Position numbers and translations under genes: made by a program
Shown: piece after piece, positions 25,940 through 35,456 of the stretch
How the letters are laid out: each line of letters starts with the position of its first letter
How positions within the stretch are numbered: the first letter of the stretch is position 1
The notes under the pieces: generated by a model
Told to the model about the DNA's origin: nothing
What the model saw: the letters and a program-made list of their open reading frames with translations, nothing else
The model's database searches: none
NCBI GenBank assembly: GCA_003339605.1
Contig: QOVW01000068.1
Location: 1-47,842, forward strand
Direction: 5' to 3'
DNA length: 47,842 nt
Source of the DNA: Spirobacillus cienkowskii
GTDB taxonomy: Bacteria > Bdellovibrionota_B > Oligoflexia > Silvanigrellales > Silvanigrellaceae

Positions 25940-27533
25940 CACAACTCGTTGTCCCTCCAACCCCTAAACTAATTTTACCACAAATTAATCCCTCTTCTGA
26001 AACAGAGATATCTTGAAAATTATTAAGTAACAAATTTCTTTTCAATGAAAGAATTTTAGGATTGACTTTTTTAGGATCAATACCAGAAGGTAACAAACGG
26101 TAGGTATTAGAATTTAAGGATTGAATTCCTAAAAGTTGCGCGGTGAGCTCCCAACCTCCCGATACCGCCATTCCATGCCCAAAAATTCCTTTTCGTGCAG
26201 AAATGTAAGCAGATTGCGGCACATAATCTTCGATTAGGGTAAATTCATTCCAATCGCCTGGAGTTCCAGTGGCATGCATATCCCATAATTGTATTTGTGA
26301 AGAAACAACCTGTGCATTGGCAAAAGCTCTCTCAATAGCAAGCTTTGGACCGTTTTTAGAAGGTGTAATAATATGCTCTGCATCACTGCTGGTTCCTGCC
26401 CCTAAAATTTCTACCCCAAGCGGCTTTACGCCGAGAGGAGACATGGCATCTTCTGCCGCAATAATCCACGTACAAGCACCTCCAGACACATGAGTACCTC
26501 GCAGATCACAAAAAGGAATACTAGGAGAATCGCCCAATACCGCAAGACGTCCATTATAAAATGCAGAGATCACTTCATCGGATGGCACTGCATCCGATGC
26601 TCCAACAATTGCCGCATCAATTTTACCCGATCGGATATCATACAATGCCTGCTCAACCAGGGTACCAAAAGACGCACATGCACCAGCAAACCCATTGGCA
26701 ACTCCATGCAAATTTAACAACATCGAGACCTGAGATGCCGGCACGCTTTGTGTATTCCAGAGTAAATTAGGAGAGGCCGCTTCCCATGGAGGTGTTGGGC
26801 ATTGATATTTTTCAAAGAGATTTCTTTTCGCTTTTGTTTTCCAACGAATTAACGATAATTTTGCCGTTTCTATATCTTCGCCTTGAACAATATGACTTTC
26901 AATTTCTTTTAATTCGTTTAATAAATTTTTTAACTCTATAGACTTTTCTGCCCAATATGCATTCCATACTTGCAACGCTTCATAGCGTTCAAAAGAATCT
27001 GACAAAAAAGAATTTGGATTTTTTGGAACATCGTGCAATTCAATTTTATTATTAAGATACTCTTGGTACAATTGATTTCTTGCAGGATCTGCCCAAAACG
27101 CATTCCATTTAAAAAATACTGCATCAGTTTGGCGCGAAAGTTGGCAAATCATAGGAATATCACCTAAACCATGGGCATAATGAATTGCTAAATTAGGATC
27201 TAAAATTTGTAATGCTTTTTCTAAACCAGGATTGGTTTCGAGTGCATCAATTAAACTTCCTATGGCAAACTTAACCACCTCGCCACTCTTTTCATTCAGT
27301 AATGAAAATCTTTTGGGCTCATGTCGATTGTCCAACCATGTTTTATATTGAGAAAAATCAAACGTTGGAACACCCACCAAAAACAAGTCAGAAAAAGATT
27401 TTTTTAACGTTAATGAGCATTTGCTTTCTGAAAGCAACGATAAAAACTCTTTTAAATTTGCAGCACCTGGAGCGACTACGGATGCTCCATATAGATAAAC
27501 TCGTCTTGTTTGCATTGTTGTCCTACAGGCCAT
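25917..27533 (-). CDS. Beta-ketoacyl-synthase-like protein with a ~120-residue insertion
   Basis: The thiolase-fold ketosynthase triad is present: Cys286 in FAGACASFG, His420 in DMHATGTPGDWNE and His453 in GHGMAVSGGWEL. KS-like pieces run through GKIDAAIVGASDA and HVSGGACTWI. Cys lies near residue 163 in FabF; here an extra stretch at about 135-255, rich in Trp and in charged helix-forming residues, moves it to 286. The KS starts at about residue 12 with RRVYLYGASVVAPG. ATG 27533 with GAGGAC eight bases upstream is preferred; ATG 27515 with AGGA is also possible. No ACP or acyltransferase is adjacent. The substrate is unknown, perhaps an unusual fatty acid or polyketide. The 3' end overlaps the kinase gene end by 23 bases. 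Confidence 0.8.
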   Translation of the reverse strand: MACRTTMQTRRVYLYGASVVAPGAANLKEFLSLLSESKCSLTLKKSFSDLFLVGVPTFDFSQYKTWLDNRHEPKRFSLLNEKSGEVVKFAIGSLIDALETNPGLEKALQILDPNLAIHYAHGLGDIPMICQLSRQTDAVFFKWNAFWADPARNQLYQEYLNNKIELHDVPKNPNSFLSDSFERYEALQVWNAYWAEKSIELKNLLNELKEIESHIVQGEDIETAKLSLIRWKTKAKRNLFEKYQCPTPPWEAASPNLLWNTQSVPASQVSMLLNLHGVANGFAGACASFGTLVEQALYDIRSGKIDAAIVGASDAVPSDEVISAFYNGRLAVLGDSPSIPFCDLRGTHVSGGACTWIIAAEDAMSPLGVKPLGVEILGAGTSSDAEHIITPSKNGPKLAIERAFANAQVVSSQIQLWDMHATGTPGDWNEFTLIEDYVPQSAYISARKGIFGHGMAVSGGWELTAQLLGIQSLNSNTYRLLPSGIDPKKVNPKILSLKRNLLLNNFQDISVSEEGLICGKISLGVGGTTSCVIAKVKL

Positions 27534-27619
27534 CTTACACGTCCTCAATTTGAAGAAATATATTTTATAACGTTGTTCACACTAACAGAAAAATGGAGGC
27601 TTAAAAAATTTAATGACAA

Positions 27620-28795
27620 TTAGTTTCTATTTTTTTTGAGGCTATCGTTTAACACAATCAAATCAGAGACTGCCTTTGAAGCACCGTACCACTTTTCAGC
27701 AATGATTTTGTACTCATCACCCTCTTTACGGAGATATAAGAACTTCCTGCCAAAATCAACCTTATCTGGAGAGGTATATTTTTGAAAAAATTCTACAAGT
27801 AATTGATTTTGAAATGACAATATTTTAGGTTCGCTGACTTGTACTTTAATATCACCTTGGCGAATTTTGGATAAGTTCATTTTCATATTTAACCAACCAT
27901 TTTTGCTTTTTCCTAGAGAGCGAAAATGTTCAGAATAATAGCTCAAATACACTTTAAATTCAGATTTTTCCCAACTTTGTCTCCATGATTCAACCATATC
28001 TATGACTTTTTCTTTTTCTTGCTGAACAGACTCGTAACTCACCATCTGCATTTCTGAAACAATCACAACAGGTGTTTTAAATTCCGTGACATATTTTGTG
28101 ATATCGAGCACATCTTCGTTTCGCAAGGCAACACACCCTTCTGTATCAAAAGGACGCTGCATTCTTTCGTTACTATCTACACCATGAATCCAAATACCAG
28201 ATCCTGTTTTGCGTTGTCTTTTGTCAAAAATATTAGGATAATCAAGCACAAAAGCTCTTGGACCGTACTTGCGCGCTGCATTACCCCAAAGTTGCATTAA
28301 CGTAGAGCCTTCTTTGCGGCCGACAATAAAATAAATGCCTTCAGGAGTGCGGTTATCACCGCGAAACTTTTTATCCCCTGGTTCTTTACCGGTTAAGGCA
28401 TGATAACGTTTTACAAGAGAATATGTTCCACTCGGCGTCACCTTAAAAACGCTCAGCCTGTGAAGATTTTTTTCGACAACCATTGCATAAGTGGGTTCAT
28501 AGGACGTCAAGCTAATAAAAGCGGAAGGAATATTTTGTATTGAGTTTGATTGTGATTGCGTGTCTATCGCCTTAGGAACTGTGATAGCAAGGCCGCTATT
28601 GAACGTTTTTTGGAATAGCGGGCTTTTATGCACATCAGACGAATTTTGGCTTATAATATGTTCATTTTTTTGTAAAAGTAAATTTTCTTTTGGTTTGCCA
28701 AGAGAAACTTGGTTAGAAATCAATAAAATAGCAAAAAATATATTTAACTTTTTAATATCATTAAGTTTAAAAAAATTGCTATTCACCTTACGCAA
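27620..28795 (-). CDS. L,D-transpeptidase (YkuD) with C-terminal NTF2/Cds6-like domain
   Basis: A signal peptide or anchor (residues 16-35) is followed by a YkuD domain at about 90-250. Its catalytic motif reads IWIHGVD, then TEGCVALRNED, which is the H-G ... S/T-x-G-C pattern with Cys as nucleophile. From about residue 270 a cystatin/NTF2-like segment (SWRQSWEKSEFKVYLSYYSE ... KIIAEKWYG) is present, as found in DpaA/Cds6-type transpeptidases. Such enzymes cross-link or detach peptidoglycan-linked lipoproteins. It lies next to the PfkB kinase gene, with a 24-base gap. Confidence 0.87.
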   Translation of the reverse strand: MRKVNSNFFKLNDIKKLNIFFAILLISNQVSLGKPKENLLLQKNEHIISQNSSDVHKSPLFQKTFNSGLAITVPKAIDTQSQSNSIQNIPSAFISLTSYEPTYAMVVEKNLHRLSVFKVTPSGTYSLVKRYHALTGKEPGDKKFRGDNRTPEGIYFIVGRKEGSTLMQLWGNAARKYGPRAFVLDYPNIFDKRQRKTGSGIWIHGVDSNERMQRPFDTEGCVALRNEDVLDITKYVTEFKTPVVIVSEMQMVSYESVQQEKEKVIDMVESWRQSWEKSEFKVYLSYYSEHFRSLGKSKNGWLNMKMNLSKIRQGDIKVQVSEPKILSFQNQLLVEFFQKYTSPDKVDFGRKFLYLRKEGDEYKIIAEKWYGASKAVSDLIVLNDSLKKNRN

Positions 28796-28819
28796 TCTCC
28801 ATGAACCAAAGAGACAACA

Positions 28820-29839
28820 TTATTTCATAATAGCCGCAATCTGCTCACGTATATTTGAGGAAAGTCGAACCCCCATATAAGACACTGTATCTGCTGCTAA
28901 AAGGGTTGCGATTTGACCAGATTGTTCAAGGTTTAAACCTCGACACAAGCCAAACATAAAACCTCCGGCAAACATATCGCCTGCACCCGTAGTATCGGCA
29001 ACTTCAACTTTTTTTGCAGGGATAAATATAACCTTTCCATCATAGGCAATGTATGCGCCCTTTTCACCATCTTTAACAACAGAAATTTGAATAAATTTAG
29101 CTAGTTCTAAAGCTGCCGCCTCAGGAGATTTCTCTAAAAGAATATTTGCTTCTTCTGCATTTAAAAAAACCAAATGCGTTTTTTCGAGTAGTGACATGAT
29201 TCGAGCTCGCCCATGTCTTTTGATCACAAACGGATCTGCAACATCAAACGCTACCTTTACATCATTCAGCAATGCATGATCAATGGCTGCACTCAGAGCA
29301 TCAATTTGATTTTGACTATCAAGCATATAACCTGTAGAAAAAAAGATCTTTGATTTTGCAATGTCATCAAAAGGAACATAACTCGGTTTGTATAAAAGAC
29401 ACGCCCCTAAATTGGTATTTAGGGTCCGTTCACCATCTGGAGTCACAACAACAAGACACGTACCTGTATGAACGCCGTCAACAATTGATAGCCTGTTTTC
29501 AATACTGAGTTCATCTAATCTTTTTGCAAAAGCGCGCCCATACGCATCATCGCCAACAGTGCTGCTGTAGCTCGTTTTGGCACCTAAAATTGCCATCCCC
29601 CTCAGGGCATTCGATGCACTGCCCCCAAGCTCAACTTCTGGTTTAACACTACCCAAGTTTTGCAAAACATTTTTTTGCGTTGCTTCATCGACTAACTGCA
29701 TCACACCTTTGTTCATTCCAAAAGTTTTTAGGTCTGAATCATTCGCGCGAACAAGAAGATCGATAAGGGCATTTTCGATGGAAACGACATCAAAAGCATG
29801 ACGGAATTGTTCCGTAGAAAAAAAAGAATTTTGAATCAT
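28820..29839 (-). CDS. PfkB-family kinase, adenosine-kinase-like
   Basis: ATG 29839 has GAGG ten bases upstream. An upstream TTG only one base from that site is unlikely to be used. The 339-residue protein has the PfkB glycine-rich N-terminal signature (VELGGSASNALRGMAILGA), a VGDDAYG loop, and the C-terminal signature VADTTGAGDMFAGGFM, whose Asp is the catalytic base. The overall layout fits the adenosine-kinase / ribokinase-like subgroup of bacterial PfkB proteins. It phosphorylates a sugar or nucleoside; the exact substrate is not fixed by sequence. Confidence 0.88.
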   Translation of the reverse strand: MIQNSFFSTEQFRHAFDVVSIENALIDLLVRANDSDLKTFGMNKGVMQLVDEATQKNVLQNLGSVKPEVELGGSASNALRGMAILGAKTSYSSTVGDDAYGRAFAKRLDELSIENRLSIVDGVHTGTCLVVVTPDGERTLNTNLGACLLYKPSYVPFDDIAKSKIFFSTGYMLDSQNQIDALSAAIDHALLNDVKVAFDVADPFVIKRHGRARIMSLLEKTHLVFLNAEEANILLEKSPEAAALELAKFIQISVVKDGEKGAYIAYDGKVIFIPAKKVEVADTTGAGDMFAGGFMFGLCRGLNLEQSGQIATLLAADTVSYMGVRLSSNIREQIAAIMK

Positions 29840-29911
29840 CTTAAACAAACCTCAACTGTTACCTCGTCAAATCAACATTTATGACGCAAGGGTTCTGTCA
29901 TATGTAAATCA

Positions 29912-30907
29912 CTATTGCGTTGTAAAGGGTCCTAGCAATTTAAAATCGATACCGCCAAGCAAATCTCTTACCACAACAAAACCACCAACAGAGCTACCCG
30001 CTGATGATTTTGGATTCCAATTGGTGTTATTTGCAGTATCAAGTTTTAGTTCTCCCGAACTCACATACCATTGCAGCCGCACTTTATAGTTAAACAATGT
30101 ATTATTCGGATCTCTACCTGAAGGAACAGTAGGAAACGTTAAATTTGCAGTAATGTTTGTTTCCTCATTTGCTGGAATTGTAGCAGAACTTGCTGGTGCA
30201 ACAGAAGAAATTTGAATAGGATTATTTGTGATAGCAAGTCCACTTTTAATTTGCGCAATTTTAGACGCTGATACCCATGTGGTGAGTGGTGCCGTTGCCC
30301 ACCATCCATCCGAAGAATCTGGCAAAAAATAAAACGAATAAAAACCATTATCAGACGAAACAGCAGAACTTGCTGTATAATTCAATTGAAAACCAGGTAC
30401 ATCCTTAGCCAAATTTAAATAAGAATTTAAATTTGTTGTACTTAAATGTGCACAATTTACAACATAATCAAATACAGTGAGACGAAATGGAGCTGACTGA
30501 ATTGTAACACTTGGAGTGGATGCTGGTGACAAAAAATTTGCTAACGTTACCGCTGAGCCTTGACCAGGCGACACCCCTCGTGCACCTCCTCCACCACTTA
30601 AATAATTATTGCCAATTGGAAATCCTTTTATACTGTTTAACGTGACAGTTGGTGTTTCTGCGGTAGGAGAAACAACAAGCAAATAAAAATGAGTTGTTGC
30701 ACAACCAGTTCTCAATGGGAATTGTTGTGTTGACGTATTGGTTAAAGTATTTCCACCAGAAATAAGAGTACTATCTTGAAACACACCAGCAACAACACGC
30801 ACTTTATTAATGACATAATATTCATTATTGCCATCATTGCATCCAACAAAAAATAAACAGAAAAATAGTTGCAAATTCACTATAATTTTTTTTCTATGAC
30901 AAAACAT
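29912..30907 (-). CDS. Lipoprotein of unknown function, linked to TonB receptor
   Basis: ATG 30907 has an AGGG site about six bases upstream; the longer frame reaches a TTG at 30943. The N-terminus is MFCHRKKIIVNLQLFFCLFFVGC, ending in a lipoprotein-like LFFVGC with Cys at about 23. The remaining 310 residues are rich in Ser, Thr, Asn and Gly, as in beta-rich exported proteins, with a glycine cluster (SGGGGARG) near 105. No domain is recognised. The gene starts 14 bases after the TonB receptor stop, so it is probably its surface or periplasmic partner. Confidence 0.68.
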   Translation of the reverse strand: MFCHRKKIIVNLQLFFCLFFVGCNDGNNEYYVINKVRVVAGVFQDSTLISGGNTLTNTSTQQFPLRTGCATTHFYLLVVSPTAETPTVTLNSIKGFPIGNNYLSGGGGARGVSPGQGSAVTLANFLSPASTPSVTIQSAPFRLTVFDYVVNCAHLSTTNLNSYLNLAKDVPGFQLNYTASSAVSSDNGFYSFYFLPDSSDGWWATAPLTTWVSASKIAQIKSGLAITNNPIQISSVAPASSATIPANEETNITANLTFPTVPSGRDPNNTLFNYKVRLQWYVSSGELKLDTANNTNWNPKSSAGSSVGGFVVVRDLLGGIDFKLLGPFTTQ

Positions 30908-30920
30908 AAAGCACCCTAAA

Positions 30921-33260
30921 TTAAAATTTTGCAATAATTCCAATTGTTGGAATTATTGGCAGTGACGTTATTTCTATTTTTTTTGAGTAATCTTGATTAT
31001 ACGTTACAAAAGATACATTTTTTCTATTAAAAACATTTAAAATATCTAAGTAGGTTGTTAAGGTCCAATCTGGATACAAAAAATCATACTCAGTTCTAAA
31101 ATCAACTTGCATAATAAATGGGTTTCTTGCATCATTTTTATTAATACCATAAACATTGCCATCGGGTTGTGGTGTATATTTACCCGTATTTTGATTAAAA
31201 ATTCCAGAATTTATTGAAGTATATGGAGCTCCTGTTAAAAATTGAAACTTTGCGCCAGCTTTCCAATTTCCAGTAATTTTTTGGCCATAAACAATATTTA
31301 GAGAATGCGTTCTATCGTATTCTGAATAACGCCAAATGCCAGTTAGTGGATCTTTAATTTCTGCGGTACTGATTCCATAACTCAACCAACCAAACCAAAA
31401 ATCAGAAGGTTTTTTCTTAACAAAAATCTCAAGCCCCTTAGCGCGAGAACTGATAGAATTTTCAAATTTATTATTTGGATTTTCTACTGCCATACCAACT
31501 AAAGACTGGCTTGTTTTACTCCACAGTTGAATATCGGCCGAAAAGTTTTCTAAAAAACTGACTTCATATCCAACCACAAGTTGTGCGCTTCTTTCTAAGC
31601 TTAATTTGGGATTGCCATAAGATGAACTGCTATATTGTACTGCAGGCATTTGACTGTAATATCCAGCAGCAAATTTTAAAATATGATCTTCTATCAGTTC
31701 GTACCGAATGCCAATTCTTGGATCAATACCTATTTGATTTGAATTAGTTCCTATTAAAACATTAACTCCAGGATTTACAGTCAAGCTTTTAATTGGCGAA
31801 TATGTAACATCAAAAAATAGATCGCCATATAATTGTGATAGTATTAAATATTGATAAACTCGAGGAGCCAATTCTGGATCAAAAAACACGGTGGGATCAC
31901 CGCTTGGAAATTGCACAACATTTAGGCCTACCGTATTGTAGGTGTATTTTGGGCGAACTCCCACGCCAAATGATAATTTTTCATCTATTTTTTTATCAAC
32001 AATTAAGCCAATACCAAACAAATGGCATTTGATATCTAATGTGTTTCCTAAAATATCTTGTTGAAATAAAAAATACCGCTGTTGAAAAACAAATTTTACC
32101 ACAACATCGTTACTTAAATTTAAATTATAACGCACGCCAGAAACTTGCAAATAGCTATAAAAAGAAAATTTATTTTTACCATCTGCGGTTGTGCTGTCAC
32201 CAAGGCTTGCCGACAAAGACGCTCTATCTGCTGCACCAACCAGATAACCCTGCCAAGTCCCTAATGCATGATTGCCATTGAGTACCAACTGATAGTCCGT
32301 TGCTTGCGGAATTGTCACAAAGCTTGAAGACCCTGCGATTTTTTGAATAAGTGGTTTGTATAATTCTAGATATGTTCTTCTAAATCCAAGTCGGTAGCCT
32401 ATGGCATTATCATTTGAGTTTTGTTGCGTTACATTTTCGGCCTGAGTTTGTGTGGTATCTGTTTTAGGAGCATCAAGGCGCCCTTCCATGTAAATTCCTG
32501 TTTGAACAAGACCTAAATCATATTCACCTGACAACCGTTCTGGGGTTGTATTCTGACTTTTTAATTGAATCACCCCTCCAATAGTATCTGCATATCTTGA
32601 ACTAAAACTTCCTGGAAAAAAGTCCATAGCTTCAATCATTTTTGGAGGAATAATTGTTTCTGCACCTCCAAAATGAAAAATAAAGGGAAAGACCAAATCA
32701 TCATAAAAAAAGGAGTTGTCTCCAGGCAAACCACCTCTAACCACCAGATCAGCACTTCCTACATTTGCAGGAAGAACAGAGGGCAATGTTTGCAGTACCC
32801 GTACAGGATCCCGCCCCGCTCCTGGAGTTTGGGTAAATTCTTCTTGTTGAAATGTATTTTGGGAAATTTCATTTTTTTGCTTGGCTCGAATGACTCCAAA
32901 TCCCCCATAAACGGGAGCTGGTTCTAATTGAAACGGAGAAGATGATAAAAGCTTTCCATTTTTAATTTCAATTGTTAAATCTTGAAAATTGTCGGCACGA
33001 ATTAAAATTCCAGAAGACGATTTGTCAATATAAAACTCAAACGAACCATCTTTGTTTGTGCGAATAAATGAATTACGATTGCTTTGATCAATAATCAACG
33101 CGTCGGCAATAGGATTTTTTGATCCCAATTGTTTAACAATTCCTTCAATACAAATTTTATTTAAATCTTGAGATTTAACACATGCATTCGCATGGGAAAA
33201 ACAAAACACAATTTGCACAAAAAATAAGCAAATTATCGTTGATAATCGATTTTTAAACAT
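30921..33260 (-). CDS. TonB-dependent outer-membrane receptor
   Basis: A signal peptide (LSTIICLFFVQIVFCFSHANA) is followed by a carboxypeptidase-regulatory-like beta domain at about 35-105 (GIVKQLGSKNPIADALIIDQ). A plug domain comes next at about 125-235 (AGRDPVRVLQTLPSVLPANV, VVRGGLPGDNSFFYDD, SRYADTIGGVIQL), and then a long beta-barrel to a final aromatic Phe. Length 779 fits the family. These receptors import siderophores, vitamins or glycans with TonB; a tonB-like gene is at 46568. ATG 33260 has AGGT upstream. No ligand can be assigned. Confidence 0.92.
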   Translation of the reverse strand: MFKNRLSTIICLFFVQIVFCFSHANACVKSQDLNKICIEGIVKQLGSKNPIADALIIDQSNRNSFIRTNKDGSFEFYIDKSSSGILIRADNFQDLTIEIKNGKLLSSSPFQLEPAPVYGGFGVIRAKQKNEISQNTFQQEEFTQTPGAGRDPVRVLQTLPSVLPANVGSADLVVRGGLPGDNSFFYDDLVFPFIFHFGGAETIIPPKMIEAMDFFPGSFSSRYADTIGGVIQLKSQNTTPERLSGEYDLGLVQTGIYMEGRLDAPKTDTTQTQAENVTQQNSNDNAIGYRLGFRRTYLELYKPLIQKIAGSSSFVTIPQATDYQLVLNGNHALGTWQGYLVGAADRASLSASLGDSTTADGKNKFSFYSYLQVSGVRYNLNLSNDVVVKFVFQQRYFLFQQDILGNTLDIKCHLFGIGLIVDKKIDEKLSFGVGVRPKYTYNTVGLNVVQFPSGDPTVFFDPELAPRVYQYLILSQLYGDLFFDVTYSPIKSLTVNPGVNVLIGTNSNQIGIDPRIGIRYELIEDHILKFAAGYYSQMPAVQYSSSSYGNPKLSLERSAQLVVGYEVSFLENFSADIQLWSKTSQSLVGMAVENPNNKFENSISSRAKGLEIFVKKKPSDFWFGWLSYGISTAEIKDPLTGIWRYSEYDRTHSLNIVYGQKITGNWKAGAKFQFLTGAPYTSINSGIFNQNTGKYTPQPDGNVYGINKNDARNPFIMQVDFRTEYDFLYPDWTLTTYLDILNVFNRKNVSFVTYNQDYSKKIEITSLPIIPTIGIIAKF

Positions 33261-33425
33261 AAAATTGTACCTAAAATAAAAAATTAATAACAAAAAATTT
33301 TACGGCCAATGATCATGCAACGATAAAAGATAGCATAAAATTGAGAAAAATAAAAATTTGCCAACTCGATAATTAACAATTATTATTTCTTGTTTGAAAG
33401 AAGATTTGATAGATAAGGAAACACT

Positions 33426-35078
33426 GTGTTCAAAAAGTACGTTCAAAAAAATATTTTTACAAAAATTAAGTTTAATAGCCAATTTAATTGGAAACAAAGT
33501 TGGGTATGGATAATTTTAATTGCGACTTGTTTACTAAGACTATTTTGGTCTGCCAATTTTCCAATCGGTAATGATGAAGCGTATTACTGGGACTGGTCAA
33601 GGCAGTTACAATTAAGTTATGTTGACGCCCCACCTTTTGTTGCTTGGATCGCATTTCTAGGAGGACTTCTTTTTTCTGGAGAAATTGGGGTACGTTTATT
33701 TATTCCTATTTTTTATTTTTTTACAACTATATTTTTAATTTTATGTGCTCGAGAAATTGAAATTATAAAAAATCGACAATTAACTAATGAAACTGTTATT
33801 TCTATTTTTATACTCAGCCAACTTATTCCTATATTTAGCCTTGAAGGAATGATGTTAATTCCAGATGGTCCGTTATTATTTGGAATTTCTGGAGCATTAT
33901 TTTATTTATTAAAAGCAAACCGAAAAGCTTTACATAAAAATTCTTCCTTAGCAATAAAAGACGGTTTATTATTGGGAATTTTTCTTGGTCTTGCAGGTCT
34001 CTCAAAATATCATGCATTACCAATTTCTATTGGTTTTTTTATAGCGACATTGGTTTTTCGCGGCATTAGTGCAAGCATTAAAGACTATAAATTTTGGTTT
34101 GTCGCAATTTTTGTTTCTATTGTAATTTCCAGTCCTGTTTTTGTTTGGAATTATAATAACAATTATGCCTCATTTCGCTTTCAGTCGCAACATGGGTTTT
34201 CTGATTTTAATTTTAGTTTTTATACAATTTTTAAATTTTTTCTCGGTATTTCACTTTACTTAATGCCTTGGTTTTTTATATCTTTACTCTATTTTTCATT
34301 TAAAGAACTCAAAAAAAACAAATACTATAACTCTCCTGCAATTTTTTCGATAATCCCGTTTTATTTTTTATTTTTAATAATTTTAATATCTTCAATGGGT
34401 AAACAAACGCTTGCTCACTGGGTTATGCCTGGATTTTTACTTTTAATCCCTGCATTTGCTATTAATTGGAAGCCTTTACAATCAAAATATAAATCAATTT
34501 GGAAAAAATTATTTTACTTATCATTTGCAATTTCAATTATAATTCCAACTTTATTGAGTTTTAATTTTATTAATAATTTTATAATAAGAAATTATGCATA
34601 CATTAATGGAAATTCTGATACTCTTTTTCAGTTTTATATATGGAAAGACTTAGAAATTTTTATGCAAGATCAACAAAATATTCTGCTTTCCTTAAATGAA
34701 TATAAACAAAATGAATTAGTTTCAAAAAAATGTGACAATGATTATGAAATTGCCTCACTCAAGTGGTTTTGGACAGCACAAATGGCATTTCATTTTAAAC
34801 ATCAACCAAAAATTTATAATTTTGATTTCGATAACAGCTCATTTTATACTTGGCGTGATAAACTATATGAGCTGGCTGAGTGCAAAATTATTATTGTAGG
34901 TAGTCAAGATCATTTTCAGGCAAATGAAATATTTAAAATTATGAATGTTGAAGAAATAAAAAAATTTACTCTCTCTCCTTATACAGGAAAAAACATCGTT
35001 TTTATTAAAGGAAGTTTAAAAGAAGAAGGGGTTCTTAGAAAAATTTATGAAAACACTCTAATAAATATCAGATATTAA
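33426..35078 (+). CDS. GT39-type polyprenyl-phosphate glycosyltransferase
   Basis: This 550-residue multi-spanning protein has about ten membrane helices. The first periplasmic loop after helix 1 has GNDEAYYWDWSRQ and YVDAPPFVAW, the Asp-Glu catalytic loop of the PMT/ArnT glycosyltransferase family. A conserved hydrophobic stretch QTLAHWVMPGFL lies near 315. These enzymes move sugars from lipid carriers to protein or lipid. The start is GTG 33426 with AAGGA about six bases upstream. It is divergent from the TonB receptor gene. Confidence 0.85.
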   Translation: MFKKYVQKNIFTKIKFNSQFNWKQSWVWIILIATCLLRLFWSANFPIGNDEAYYWDWSRQLQLSYVDAPPFVAWIAFLGGLLFSGEIGVRLFIPIFYFFTTIFLILCAREIEIIKNRQLTNETVISIFILSQLIPIFSLEGMMLIPDGPLLFGISGALFYLLKANRKALHKNSSLAIKDGLLLGIFLGLAGLSKYHALPISIGFFIATLVFRGISASIKDYKFWFVAIFVSIVISSPVFVWNYNNNYASFRFQSQHGFSDFNFSFYTIFKFFLGISLYLMPWFFISLLYFSFKELKKNKYYNSPAIFSIIPFYFLFLIILISSMGKQTLAHWVMPGFLLLIPAFAINWKPLQSKYKSIWKKLFYLSFAISIIIPTLLSFNFINNFIIRNYAYINGNSDTLFQFYIWKDLEIFMQDQQNILLSLNEYKQNELVSKKCDNDYEIASLKWFWTAQMAFHFKHQPKIYNFDFDNSSFYTWRDKLYELAECKIIIVGSQDHFQANEIFKIMNVEEIKKFTLSPYTGKNIVFIKGSLKEEGVLRKIYENTLINIRY

Positions 35079-35190
35079 ACAAATTGATCGGACATAAAAA
35101 AGATGACAATCAAGCCTTGTTAGTTTTAACATTCTATTTTAAAACAGCATTTGTTTGTTGCTTGCTAGCTTCAATTCAAAGGAGAATCAC

Positions 35191-35448
35191 TTGAAAAAAG
35201 TTAAAATTTACACAACAACAGTTTGTCCATACTGTAACTCTGCAAAAAATCTTTTTAAAAATTTAAACATTGAATACGAAGAAATCAATCTTGATAACAA
35301 TTCTGAACTCAGAGCGAAACTTTCGCAAGAAAATAACGGTTGGCGAACTGTACCCATGGTATTTATTGGCGATAAATTTATTGGTGGTTTTGATGATACA
35401 AACAAATTACACAGAGAGGGAAAACTTTTAAGCTTAATTAATTCTTAA
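35191..35448 (+). CDS. grxC: Glutaredoxin (GrxC type)
   Basis: TTG 35191 has AAAGGAG upstream, giving 85 residues. The sequence is a single glutaredoxin fold with active site CPYC at residues 12-15 and the glutathione-binding TVP (GWRTVPMVFIGDKFIGGFDD). It reduces disulfides with glutathione. The next gene starts nine bases after its stop, so they probably form one operon. Confidence 0.93.
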   Translation: MKKVKIYTTTVCPYCNSAKNLFKNLNIEYEEINLDNNSELRAKLSQENNGWRTVPMVFIGDKFIGGFDDTNKLHREGKLLSLINS

Positions 35449-35456
35449 TTAAATTT

